Below, piece by piece: positions 8,682 to 17,378 of a stretch of 64,000 nt of DNA. The translations under genes and the position numbers were made by a program. Below the pieces are notes generated by a model that saw only the letters and a program-made list of their open reading frames with translations, made no database searches and was not told the origin of the DNA. Origin of the DNA: Clostridium sp. BJN0013 (GTDB lineage: Bacteria; Bacillota; Clostridia; Clostridiales; Clostridiaceae); contig NZ_CP162495.1 in NCBI RefSeq assembly GCF_040939125.1, positions 2,604,001 to 2,668,000 of the forward strand, in the 5' to 3' direction. How positions within the stretch are numbered: the first letter of the stretch is position 1; each line of letters begins with the position of its first letter.

Positions 8682-9416
8682 ATGAAAAATTATAATATTA
8701 AAATCCATTATTTATATCATAGTAGCTTTGCAGTAGAAACTTCAAACCATTTTTTAATATTCGACTATTATAAGGATTCTTTTAATCCTTTGAACCAAAC
8801 CTTAGAAAAAGGATTTATTTCAGAAGATATTATAAAGAATAAAAAAAATATAATAGTTTTCTGTTCCCATAGCCATCCTGATCATTTTAATCCAAAAATA
8901 TTAAAATGGCAGGAATTAAACCTTTCTATAAAATATATACTTAGCAATGATATAGAAATTGAGAATTTTAAAAAAAATTATTATAAACTATTTCCTTATG
9001 AAAATCTAAATTTAAATGATATATACATAAAAACATATGGTTCTACAGATATAGGAGTATCCTTTTTTATTACAGTGGATGGAGTTAATATATTTCACGC
9101 CGGAGACTTGAATTTATGGTACTGGAAGGATGAATCAAAAGGAGAACAGGCTGCTGCAAAAGAAAATTTTGAAAAGGAAATACATAAATTAAAACATGAA
9201 ACTGTAGATTTTGCATTTTTCCCCGTGGATCCAAGACTGGAAGAATATTATTATTTAGGAGGAGAATATTTTATAAACCAGATCAAACCTAAATTTTTTA
9301 TACCAATGCATTTTTGGAATAAATATGGAATAACAAAGGATTTTGCAGATCTTACCAAAAATCTTCCTTCTAAATCTTTAATCATAACTCATAGAGGCCA
9401 ACTATTTGAATTTTAA
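8682..9416 (+). CDS. Metallo-beta-lactamase-fold hydrolase
   Basis: Predicted zinc hydrolase of 244 residues. The metal-binding motif is HSHPDHFNP near residue 62, with HAGDLNLW near 135 and PMHFW near 207 as later ligands. The layout matches the L-ascorbate-6-phosphate lactonase / UPF0173 branch more than beta-lactamases. No signal peptide is present, so it is cytoplasmic. GGAAAGGTG precedes the ATG. The gene stands alone between a divergent VOC protein and convergent dut. The substrate is unknown. Confidence 0.85.
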   Translation: MKNYNIKIHYLYHSSFAVETSNHFLIFDYYKDSFNPLNQTLEKGFISEDIIKNKKNIIVFCSHSHPDHFNPKILKWQELNLSIKYILSNDIEIENFKKNYYKLFPYENLNLNDIYIKTYGSTDIGVSFFITVDGVNIFHAGDLNLWYWKDESKGEQAAAKENFEKEIHKLKHETVDFAFFPVDPRLEEYYYLGGEYFINQIKPKFFIPMHFWNKYGITKDFADLTKNLPSKSLIITHRGQLFEF

Positions 9417-9431
9417 TGTTGTAAAGATTTA

Positions 9432-9482
9432 AATTAAGAATTAAGAGTGAAGAATAATATTTTTAGCTCTTAATTCTTAATT
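9432..9482. terminator. Bidirectional terminator between convergent genes
   Basis: Perfect 16-bp inverted repeat (arms 9432-9447 and 9467-9482) made of AATTAAGAATTAAGAG and its complement, placed between the convergent MBL-fold gene and dut. Confidence 0.75.
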
Positions 9483-9495
9483 ACAAGATAGTTTG

Positions 9496-9927
9496 TTACA
9501 TATTTCCTGTAGAACCAAAGCCCCCTTCTCCTCTTTCCGTATTCTTTAATTCTACTACTTCTTTTATTAATACTTGTTCTACAGGTTTTATAACCATCTG
9601 GGCAATTTTCATGCCTTTTTCTATCAAAAAATCTTCCTGTCCTAAATTTATCATAAGAACTTTTATTTCGCCTCTATATCCTTCGTCTATAGTTCCGGGT
9701 GAATTTAATAAAGTAATGCCATGTGCTAATGCAAGTCCACTTCTAGGTCTCACCTGTCCTTCTGTATTTGGAGGTAGCTGTATTTTTATACCTGTAGATA
9801 TTAATCTTCTTTCCATAGATTTTATTAAAACTTTTTCCACAGAAAACAAATCAAGTCCCGCATCTCCCTCATGTGCATAAAATGGCAAAATAGCTTCTTC
9901 ATGAATCCTTTTTACTAATAATTCCAT
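9496..9927 (-). CDS. dut: Deoxyuridine triphosphatase
   Basis: Trimeric dUTPase that hydrolyses dUTP to dUMP and pyrophosphate, supplying dTMP synthesis and keeping uracil out of DNA. The 143 residues show all five motifs: GDAGLDLF, the [11 protein letters not shown] segment, the catalytic-Asp motif [10 protein letters not shown], and the C-terminal P-loop-like [10 protein letters not shown]. The ATG at 9927 follows a GGGGGAT ribosome binding site. It lies 30 bp downstream of the MgtC/SapB gene on the same strand and is probably cotranscribed with it. Confidence 0.95.
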   Translation of the reverse strand: MELLVKRIHEEAILPFYAHEGDAGLDLFSVEKVLIKSMERRLISTGIKIQLPPNTEGQVRPRSGLALAHGITLLNSPGTIDEGYRGEIKVLMINLGQEDFLIEKGMKIAQMVIKPVEQVLIKEVVELKNTERGEGGFGSTGNM

Positions 9928-9957
9928 AGATAGATCCCCCTTCAAATTTAACAAATA

Positions 9958-10641
9958 TTATTGACTTACTTCCCATCCAATTGCCAAAACTCCTGAACTT
10001 AAACTTATTTTACTTACTATCTTTTCTATACTTTCATCATTTTTTCCAATACTCATGATTTTAGATGTAACGAATACAACTCCTAGAGTTTCCGTACTCT
10101 CACTTTCTAAATTTCTAAGAACTATTTTTTCCTCTTCTAACATATGCATTAAAAAAGTTCTTATACGAAATTCTTCATTTTCATCACACTTTATACTTAC
10201 AGTATATAAATACTCTTCCTCATTCCCTTGTGATTTTACTTTATATATTCTCTTGGAAATAGGCGCAGATAGACTATTGAAAATTGCTACAACCATTGCA
10301 CCTATAAATGCATAGGTAAAATTGCCCACGCTTGTTAATACTCCAATTGCTGCTGTACACCATAAGGTGGCTGCAGTGTTTAATCCTTTTATATTAAATC
10401 CATCCCTCATTATCACACCGCCGCCTAAAAAGCCTACACCAGTAACTACTTGAGCTGCAATACGTGTTTTATCTCCAGTATCTATTAAAAAAGAAGAAAA
10501 TACAAATAGACAAGAGCCTACACATACCAATGCATTTGTATGAATTCCAGCCATTCTATGCCTATATTGTCTCTCAATTCCAATAATTCCGCCTAAAACA
10601 AGAGCTATGATCACTCTTAACAAAAAATCTGTTAAAGTCAT
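9958..10641 (-). CDS. MgtC/SapB family membrane protein
   Basis: Inner-membrane protein with four to five N-terminal helices and the family motifs GGIIGIERQ and GVGFLGGGVI followed by LNTAATLWCTAAIGV, then a cytoplasmic ACT-like domain after residue 150. Such proteins act in magnesium homeostasis or modulate P-type and F-type ATPases. They are not proven transporters. I use the second ATG (10641, MTLTDFLL) because GGGGTG is properly spaced from it. No Mg riboswitch-like structure was recognised upstream. Confidence 0.88.
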   Translation of the reverse strand: MTLTDFLLRVIIALVLGGIIGIERQYRHRMAGIHTNALVCVGSCLFVFSSFLIDTGDKTRIAAQVVTGVGFLGGGVIMRDGFNIKGLNTAATLWCTAAIGVLTSVGNFTYAFIGAMVVAIFNSLSAPISKRIYKVKSQGNEEEYLYTVSIKCDENEEFRIRTFLMHMLEEEKIVLRNLESESTETLGVVFVTSKIMSIGKNDESIEKIVSKISLSSGVLAIGWEVSQ

Positions 10642-10936
10642 TTTCATGCACCCCCATTTAGTTCTAATATATAGATTATATATTATTCTAAATTTCAATA
10701 AATATTGATTAATTTAATCAAACCACTACATTTATTAATAAAAATTGTTTAAATTATAGCATACCATAAATTATATTTAAAGTAATCAGTCTTATTCCTT
10801 TCAGTCACAGTAAAAATTTATATAGTGCAAATTCTTCTTTAATATCAGTATTTTTCCTTTTTCATCTCGGACAGAAATACTCCATTGTATTTTATAATGT
10901 ATTTTAAAAATTTATTGTAATATCATTAACATAAAA

Positions 10937-11601
10937 TCAAAAACCTGATATACTCTTTAATATTTGTTTAGTTCTTGTAACTTTGCCTTGTCCATATATT
11001 ATGCTGCTTTGTATATTTTCTTTAACATCTATAAAGTCTATAATTCTGCTGTTTCTTAATATAGTCTTTAATTTTACCTTTAATTCATCAGAATGTTTAA
11101 GGCAAAGAATTTTACTCATATGGTTTGCCCCCTCTATAGACCAGGCTGTTCCGTTATCTTTCTAGATTCTTTATTTTTAATCTTACGATTTGCCTTCTGA
11201 AATATATGAAATAAATCCAACTGATATATTTTCTGGGTATCATTTTTTGTTTCATGACTAATCCAGCTGGCTCCATCGCCATTTAGAATACTATACTGGA
11301 TTTTATTCTCATTGTATAGTTCTGAAATACGACTATTTATCAAATTATCAAAGTTATTGCCTTCTTCATATCCCGAAAAATATATAGTTCAAATAGTCCT
11401 GTATTTGTCACTTTCTTTTACCCATCCTTCTTCATATATTTTACCCACTTTAAGTTCATGTCTACGCTTTTTATTTTGTATTTTCAAGTAGACTCCATCT
11501 TTTTCTTCAAAGAGTACACTGACTTCTTTTTTGCCCTTAAGTTCTCCTTTTAAGTACCTTGTAATCCTATTATTTTCAACTTTTTCTATTTCATTACTCA
11601 A
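10937..11601 (-). pseudogene. Decayed ISLre2-family (UPF0236) transposase
   Basis: Three short minus-strand frames lie in order and read as pieces of one ISLre2 transposase: 11389-11601 (KVGKIYEEGWVKE), 11134-11343 (NGDGASWISHETKND, then LDLFHIFQKA), and 10937-11119 (a C-terminal piece). The NGDGASWI and FH motifs are characteristic of the family. Frames change between the pieces and much of the protein is missing, so the copy cannot be active. Intact terminal repeats were not found. Confidence 0.75.
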
Positions 11602-11672
11602 ATATTCATACTAAAGCTCCTTTCTATATTTGTCTTCTCAACATTAATTATAAAAAGTCTCCAGTATGAATA

Positions 11673-11708
11673 AAAGGCCTATCAGCAAGGTAATTGCTGG
11701 TGGCCTTT
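11673..11708. terminator. Terminator downstream of the yyaL pseudogene
   Basis: Stem AAAGGCC/GGCCTTT (11673-11679 and 11702-11708) with an inner CAGCA/TGCTG pairing. On the plus side it is followed by CCTTTTTTC, and on the minus side by TTTTATTC, so it could work both ways. Confidence 0.65.
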
Positions 11709-11827
11709 CCTTTTTTCTCCCTAAGAATATTTTACTGTAATCTTTCATTTTTTTATCATTTTCATATTTATTATTTACTAAAATTAAACTTATATTGCTA
11801 TAAAAATAAACCTCTACAGTAGAATAT

Positions 11828-11850
11828 CCTGAACCTAAGAATCACTTGAT
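11828..11850. repeat. Third, short copy of the terminus of the 200-bp repeat
   Basis: A 22-bp sequence here is identical to the inward ends of the two long inverted repeats at 39023-39044 and 49360-49381, and 23 bp match the second of these. The minus-strand stop codon of the DUF255 gene (11835) lies within it. Only this terminus is present. It looks like the scar or end of the same small mobile repeat. Confidence 0.7.
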
Positions 11851-13894
11851 AGTATCTTCTTCAATAACTTCATATTTGTTATAGGTTCTTTACAAGTAAA
11901 ATTTTCACAGACATATACAGTAACTTTACCCCTAATAGCTATATATTCCTCTATAGATGGACATATATTTTTCAATTCTTTATTTAAATGAGAATACAAA
12001 ACTGAAATGGTAAAGGGATTATATTTTTTATTTATTATATCCAACACTTTTTTTGCTTCATTGATATTTTCTCCTACAGATATGATAATTTGTCTAACGG
12101 GATATTTAGAGAATAATAATGCCACTAATAAGAAGGAACATGATATTGGTGATGATTCTATTTCATCTGCAAAATTTTTAAACAACTGTTTTACTTTATC
12201 TTCAAATTCATAACTTGTGGTTAAATAAGATAACCGAAGCAAATTTAATGCAGCTACAGAATTTCCACAGGGAATAGGTCCATCATATATTTCTTTAGGT
12301 CTTATTATTAGCTTCTCACTATCTTTTCCATAAAGAAAAAAACCTCCATTTTCACTATCCCAGAAAATTTCTAAAAAATTCTGATTAAGTTCTAGTGCAT
12401 TTTTCAAATATTCTGGATTATAGGTTGTTTCATATAACTCTATTAATCCCCATATCAGGAATGCATAGTCATCTGCATAAGCCAAAAAAGATGAATCTCC
12501 TTCACGATATCTTGCCAATAATCGGCCATCTTTTCTAATTAAATTCTTATAAATAAAATCTACAGACTTTTTTGCCGCCAAAGTATATTTGCTATTATTT
12601 AACACTCTTCCTGCCAATGCCATAGCTGCAATCATCAAACCATTCCAGGAAGTTAAGATCTTGTCATCTTTATGTGGATGCACTCTTTTTTCTCTATACT
12701 TAAATAATTTTTCTCTGCAATTTTTTATAAATTGTACATCTTCCTCTAATATAGAATTCCCTATCAAATTAAGTATGTTTTTCCCCTTAAAATTACCCTG
12801 TGATGTTATATTGAAATAATAACAAAATTTATTTCCTTGTTCCTGTCCCAGTACATCCTTTACTTCTTCCTGAGACCACATGTAAAATTTTCCTTCTTCT
12901 CCTTCTGAATCAGCATCTTCTGCAGAATAAAATCCACCTTCTTTAGAAGTCATATCCCTTAAAACATATTCAAGTATCTCCTCTGCTACTTTGGCATATT
13001 TTTTATTTCCCGTAACCTGAAAAGTTTCTAAATAAGCCATAGCAATAAGTGCATTATCATATAACATTTTCTCAAAATGAGGTATAAGCCATTTTCTATC
13101 TACAGAATATCTGCTGAACCCATATCCTATATGATCATATATACCTCCTCTATACATAGACTCCAAAGTTTTTTCTACCATTTCCAGTGCAAAAGTATCT
13201 TTAGTTTTATAAAAATATCTTAGAAGAAAAAGTAAATTATGAGCTGAAGGAAATTTAGGATAGCCTCCAAAGCCTCCATATAAAGTATCAAAATTCTGTT
13301 TAAATTCCAAGAAAGCTTTTCTTAGAATATCCTGTGATAATTCTCCTGATAAGTTTTTATTTAAAGTATATATTATGTCCAGCACACTATCTCCTTCTTT
13401 AAGAAGCTGATCTTTGTTATCCTTCCATGCCTTTTGTATATATTCTAGGATAGATATTAGTCCTAAAGCTTCTCCCATATTATCCTTAGGAAAATACGTT
13501 CCTGCAAAAAAAGGTTTTTGTTCAGGAGTCATAATAATTGTAAGTGGCCATCCTCCGCTTCCGGTAATAGATTGGCAAACTTTCATATAAATACTGTCAA
13601 CATCAGGTCTTTCCTCTCTATCCACTTTCACGGATACAAAATATTTATTTAATATTTCAGCAACTTTACTGTCTTGAAAACTTTCTTTCGCCATAACATG
13701 GCACCAATGACATGTGCGTATAAGATACAAATTCAACTATACCCAATAGATAAAAATATAGGCTTATCTTCTCTTTTAGCCTTGTCAAAAGCTTCCTGTC
13801 CCCATGGATACCAATCTACAGGATTGTTAGCATGCTGAAGTAAATATGGAGACTTTTCATTTATTAATCTATTGGGTGCACTTGTTAAATTCAT
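11835..13894 (-). pseudogene. DUF255 / YyaL thioredoxin-domain protein, interrupted
   Basis: Homologue of the YyaL/SSP411 family: an N-terminal thioredoxin-like DUF255 domain followed by an (alpha/alpha)6 barrel; cellular role poorly known. Residues 1-53 (from the ATG at 13894, with AGGAGGTGG upstream) end at LSIGYS and a TGA stop. The rest continues in another frame from TCHWCHVM, which carries the CxxC motif. Between GYS and TCHWC there are 20 extra bases (about 13715-13734) that create the stop and shift the frame. Downstream the reading frame stays open for about 620 residues and keeps family motifs (YPKFPSAHNLLFLLR, GGFYSAEDADSEGEEGKFY). It is probably inactive unless reinitiated. Confidence 0.85.
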
Positions 13895-13922
13895 GAAACC
13901 ACCTCCTCTAATTAAAAATACA

Positions 13923-14094
13923 TTCAAGTATATTCTATCCTTAAAGTGGTGTTATATGCACATTCTAAATTTTCATATTCTAAAATATTATCAATTATAA
14001 TTTCTAATGTTGGCGCATCTAATTTTTGTATACCCTCTACCGCTGTTAAACATTCCAATATATGCTCTTTTTCAATTTCTCCATCATACTTCAT
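13923..14094 (-). CDS. Possible 56-residue acidic ORF
   Basis: Minus-strand frame starting [14 protein letters not shown] and ending in TLRIEYT. It lies between the alpha/beta hydrolase and the yyaL pseudogene on the same strand, is rich in Glu/Ile/Leu, and overlaps nothing. The ribosome binding site is weak (AGGG). It may be a remnant of a longer gene. No family is recognised. Confidence 0.25.
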
Positions 14095-14146
14095 AAATAC
14101 CCTAAGTGAATATAATACTATATATTTAAAGCTTATTTATCCCATG

Positions 14147-15265
14147 TTATCCTTCAAGTTTTATCTTAAACCAATCTATAATCTCAGAAAATACTTCATC
14201 TAAATAATTCTGAGTACAATGTTCACCGTTCTCATAATACTTAAGAGTTTTTTCACCTTTTGCCCATCTCATCATTTTTTCTGCATGAACTTTTGGTGAT
14301 GGCATCACCTCATCTTTCCCGGCATGGTAGAAAAGTAAAGGTACCTTTAAATTAGGTTGTTCTTCAATATCCCAGTCGAACTTATCTCTTACCTCTTCTA
14401 AGTTCTCACACCCAGTCATATAAGTAACTCCTCTCTGCCAAATTGGGTTTAGAGCTTTTAACCCCTTTAATCCACCTATATAAACAAGTCCACTATTTCC
14501 AACTACCGCTTTTACTCTTGAATCATATGCTGCACATATTGGTGCTAAATACCCTCCAAGACTAAAGCCCACTAGTGCAATTTTAGTTAAGTCAATCTCA
14601 TACATTTTTTGTCCTTCAAACCAATCAATAATAGCCGACACTGCTTTATGATATTCCTTTGCATCAAATTTCATCCTCTGCCACATCTCTCCTTGACCGG
14701 GTCCATCAAAAGTAAAGTGATTAAACCCCTGTTGTCTAAATAATGTCCCTTGGAAATGCCCTTCTGCTTCCTTAATATTATCCATACCATTTACAAAAAT
14801 TATAAGTGGTTTATTGGTAGTATCAGAAAGTCTTAAGTATCCTGGGATTTTAGTACCATTGAAGGGTATATCTATTCGTATTGGTTTTTCCTTTTCATCA
14901 TATAAACTGATTGCTTTTTTATAGCTTTTTCTAGCTTTCTCTTGTGTACTTTCTTTTTGGGTACTATCAATGAAAAATATATGCTGACCTATATGATAAC
15001 AGCCTACTGCCTCATGAAACAATTTTCTTGCTTTTGTTGCATATCCATTTTGTAAAGCCTCTTCTGCCATATTATATAAATGATTCCCTTCTTTAGTCCA
15101 TTCATTGCACCATTGTAACCAGCTAGAAATTCTATTTACTACTCTCTTTATTCTTTCATACTCTACTCCAAAAGATAAGAATCTTCCATACCACCTGTAA
15201 TAAGTTTTCTTCTCGCTAAAAATGAAGTGGAATGCGAACTTTTCCTTTAAGGTTAATTTTACCAT
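14147..15265 (-). CDS. Alpha/beta hydrolase with N-terminal helical cap (FrsA/DUF1100-like)
   Basis: Predicted cytoplasmic serine hydrolase of 372 residues. The nucleophile elbow is GFSLGG (Ser about 235), the oxyanion region NGMDN near 160-164, the acid Asp in HAGKDEV near 322, and the His in NGEHC near 350. Residues 1-120 form a helical, tetratricopeptide-like cap, as in 2,6-dihydropseudooxynicotine hydrolase and FrsA-type esterases. A strong AAGGAGG precedes the ATG. The gene lies directly downstream of marR, with a 31-bp palindrome between them, which suggests MarR control. The substrate is unknown. Confidence 0.82.
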   Translation of the reverse strand: MVKLTLKEKFAFHFIFSEKKTYYRWYGRFLSFGVEYERIKRVVNRISSWLQWCNEWTKEGNHLYNMAEEALQNGYATKARKLFHEAVGCYHIGQHIFFIDSTQKESTQEKARKSYKKAISLYDEKEKPIRIDIPFNGTKIPGYLRLSDTTNKPLIIFVNGMDNIKEAEGHFQGTLFRQQGFNHFTFDGPGQGEMWQRMKFDAKEYHKAVSAIIDWFEGQKMYEIDLTKIALVGFSLGGYLAPICAAYDSRVKAVVGNSGLVYIGGLKGLKALNPIWQRGVTYMTGCENLEEVRDKFDWDIEEQPNLKVPLLFYHAGKDEVMPSPKVHAEKMMRWAKGEKTLKYYENGEHCTQNYLDEVFSEIIDWFKIKLEG

Positions 15266-15305
15266 AAAATACCTCCTTGAAATATACTAAACCTCTTGTA
15301 GTTAT

Positions 15306-15336
15306 ACATACTATAGTTATAACAACTATAGTATGT
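15306..15336. promoter_or_regulatory. Palindromic MarR operator candidate upstream of the hydrolase
   Basis: Perfect inverted repeat with 13-bp arms (15306-15318 and 15324-15336) and a 5-base spacer. It contains, on the minus strand, the 16-mer AGTTGTTATAACTATA that also occurs exactly at 15806-15821 next to the marR promoter. The shared box points to a common repressor. Confidence 0.75.
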
Positions 15337-15347
15337 AATTTAAATGC

Positions 15348-15785
15348 CTATTCGGCATTTTTACATATCTTCTCTAATACATTTAGAAAAATTCCTAAAT
15401 CTTCATCAGATATATCTTTCCTAAATTGCTCATTAATTGACTTAATATAAGGTATAAGGTCTTCAAACATTTTCCTTCCTGCATCCGTAAGATAAATACA
15501 TGAACTTCTCCTATCATTTTCATGTTTTTCCCTTACTACATATCCATTTTTGGAAAGTACATCTAATATTCTAGTTACATTGGTTTTATCTTTGTATGTT
15601 TTTACAGCAATTTCGCTTTGAATTGAACCAGGTTCCATATATAATACATTTAGTACTGTCCATTGCTCGAAGGTAATATGGTAGCCTTTTTCTAAAAACA
15701 AGCTAAGAATTTTTCTCTTAATGCACACATCACCTTTAATTATTAAATACCCAACTAATTTGGTATAATTATATTGTGTTTCCAA
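15348..15785 (-). CDS. MarR-family transcriptional regulator
   Basis: Dimeric winged-helix regulator of 145 residues. It shows the recognition region SEIAVKTYKDKTNVTRILDVL and the wing VVREKHENDRRSSCIYLTDAG with the conserved D-RR motif of MarR proteins. It probably represses its own gene and the following alpha/beta hydrolase, since the same 16-bp box lies in both upstream regions. A small hairpin (15342-15360) overlaps the stop codon and may attenuate read-through. The ligand is unknown. Confidence 0.92.
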   Translation of the reverse strand: METQYNYTKLVGYLIIKGDVCIKRKILSLFLEKGYHITFEQWTVLNVLYMEPGSIQSEIAVKTYKDKTNVTRILDVLSKNGYVVREKHENDRRSSCIYLTDAGRKMFEDLIPYIKSINEQFRKDISDEDLGIFLNVLEKICKNAE

Positions 15786-15805
15786 GCTATCACCTACTTA
15801 AAATA

Positions 15806-15847
15806 AGTTGTTATAACTATAATAGCTCTATCAACTTAATTTGTCAA
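15806..15847 (-). promoter_or_regulatory. marR promoter with overlapping operator
   Basis: On the minus strand: -35 TTGACA (15847-15842), a 17-bp spacer and -10 TATTAT (15824-15819). The 16-bp box AGTTGTTATAACTATA (15806-15821) overlaps the -10 and start region, a typical repressor site. Confidence 0.8.
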
Positions 15848-15895
15848 TATACTTGTTTATTTTCATTAGAAATTATTTAATAAAAATATTTATAC

Positions 15896-16030
15896 CTAGA
15901 AATACCCAATCAAGAGAAATATAGGTTTATCCTCATTTTTAGCCTTTTCAAATGTTTCTTCTTCCCATGTATACCAGCTTACTGGGTTACATGCATTTTG
16001 CAATAAATAACAAAACTTTTCTTTATGCAT
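15896..16030 (-). pseudogene. Second, N-terminal-only copy of the DUF255/YyaL gene
   Basis: A 44-codon minus-strand frame reads [16 protein letters not shown], then [17 protein letters not shown] and stop. It aligns with [15 protein letters not shown] and [14 protein letters not shown] of the gene at 11835-13894. It stops at exactly the residue where that gene is interrupted, just before the CxxC motif. The rest of the gene is absent here. Confidence 0.75.
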
Positions 16031-16594
16031 GATATTGATTAGAATACCCCTCTATTCCAAAATTTTCAAAATTTAGCACGGCAGACATAATACAATAGCT
16101 GCAAGACAAATATATTTTTTACTTCCTTGATTTTTTTCAATTTATATAATTTCCTTCATATACTCTACTTTCCTCAAGTTGCCATATTAAATATTAACAC
16201 AGAAAAACGGAATAATTATGTGATTTCTGCCAAACAGTCATAAAAACCAAAAGTCACTCTCCGTCAGAGAAGAAGCACCACCAACTCATAGACGCATTTT
16301 CTATCTTATTAGATTGTTGAATAACTAAAACATGGTATAATATTAATCAAGAGAATAAAAACGTTTTTAGTTAGTCACCCTTACAATGCTTTATCTCTTT
16401 CAAAAAAGTCATTGCGATTAATTTGACAACAGAGACCATCTATAAGAAGTCAATAGATTTTATAAAAAAATTTATAATATATCTTGAAATATATAAATAC
16501 TTTAGTTCGTAGAAGTAAATTGCTATGACGGAACAGTAAGATATAATTGCTAACTTGCAGAAATATATTAATTTTATAATATGTAAAATAAAAT
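16031..16594. other. Intergenic region without recognised genes
   Basis: About 560 bp, AT-rich, stop codons in all frames. No RNA gene, clear hairpin or repeat was recognised. Confidence 0.4.
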
Positions 16595-16624
16595 ATGCCC
16601 TATATAAGGATGGATGGATATAAA

Positions 16625-17116
16625 ATGGAAAAAAGGCCGAAATTTAAAATAGCTTATTCAATTTATGAAATAATAATGGAATCTGTTAGCATTATGGCAA
16701 TATTTATAAATATTGGGTTGTTATTAAAATACTATACGCTACTTTCCAATACTATACCCACACATTTTAATGCTGCAGGTGCCCCTGATAGATATGGTAG
16801 CAAGAGTTCTATATTTGTGCTTCCTATTATAGTTTTTATAATGTACTTTTTTTTAACTCTCTTAAGTAGGTTTCCTAATATATATAATTATCCAAAGCCC
16901 ATAACTAGAGAAAATGCAAAATATCAGTACAGATGTGCTAGGCAATTGATGATTATCATAAAAACAGAAATTATGATATGCTTTACCTATATAGAATGGA
17001 CAATCATAAAGGTTGTTTTAGGAAACTCTAATGGTTTGGGATTATGGTTTCTTCTAATATTTTTAACAATTATTTTTGGTACATTAGCAATATATATTAG
17101 AAAAGCTTTAAGGTAA
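16625..17116 (+). CDS. DUF1648-domain membrane protein
   Basis: Membrane protein of about 163 residues with four predicted helices. It contains the DUF1648 signature TIPTHFNAAGAPDRYGSKSS near residue 45, found in SdpI-like and related small membrane proteins. The C-terminal half has two further helices. The start is uncertain: ATG codons at 16595, 16610 and 16625 share the frame; I use 16625 because GGATGG/GGATA lies upstream of it. It stands alone. The function is unknown; SdpI relatives are immunity or signalling proteins. Confidence 0.65.
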   Translation: MEKRPKFKIAYSIYEIIMESVSIMAIFINIGLLLKYYTLLSNTIPTHFNAAGAPDRYGSKSSIFVLPIIVFIMYFFLTLLSRFPNIYNYPKPITRENAKYQYRCARQLMIIIKTEIMICFTYIEWTIIKVVLGNSNGLGLWFLLIFLTIIFGTLAIYIRKALR

Positions 17117-17317
17117 TTTAACCACAGTATTCTTAAGTTATGACGAAACAGTAAATTGTTGTGACTCAATTTCTTTTTAGTATAAGACAATAACTAAAGC
17201 AATCTAAAATCTAACAAATAAATATTTACAAACTAAAAAAGTTTGACAGTTGTTTTATGAATAATATATCTGTTTTTTATCTTCTTAGCATTTTCATAAT
17301 TAAATAATACAGATATA

Positions 17318-17364
17318 TTGACAACACTCATTATCATATGTTATATATAACATATGATAATGAG
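17318..17364 (+). promoter_or_regulatory. padR promoter inside a perfect 38-bp palindrome
   Basis: A perfect palindrome of two 19-bp arms spans 17327-17364, centred on TATATA. The -35 TTGACA (17318-17323) lies at its left edge and a TATATA/TTATAT -10 (about 17341-17347) at its centre, 17-18 bp apart. A repressor bound here would cover the whole promoter, consistent with PadR autoregulation. Confidence 0.88.
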
Positions 17365-17378
17365 TTGGAGGAAAAACT

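Noticed and set aside
10650-10936. Magnesium (M-box) riboswitch before the MgtC/SapB gene
   Set aside because: The leader is short and shows none of the expected paired segments.
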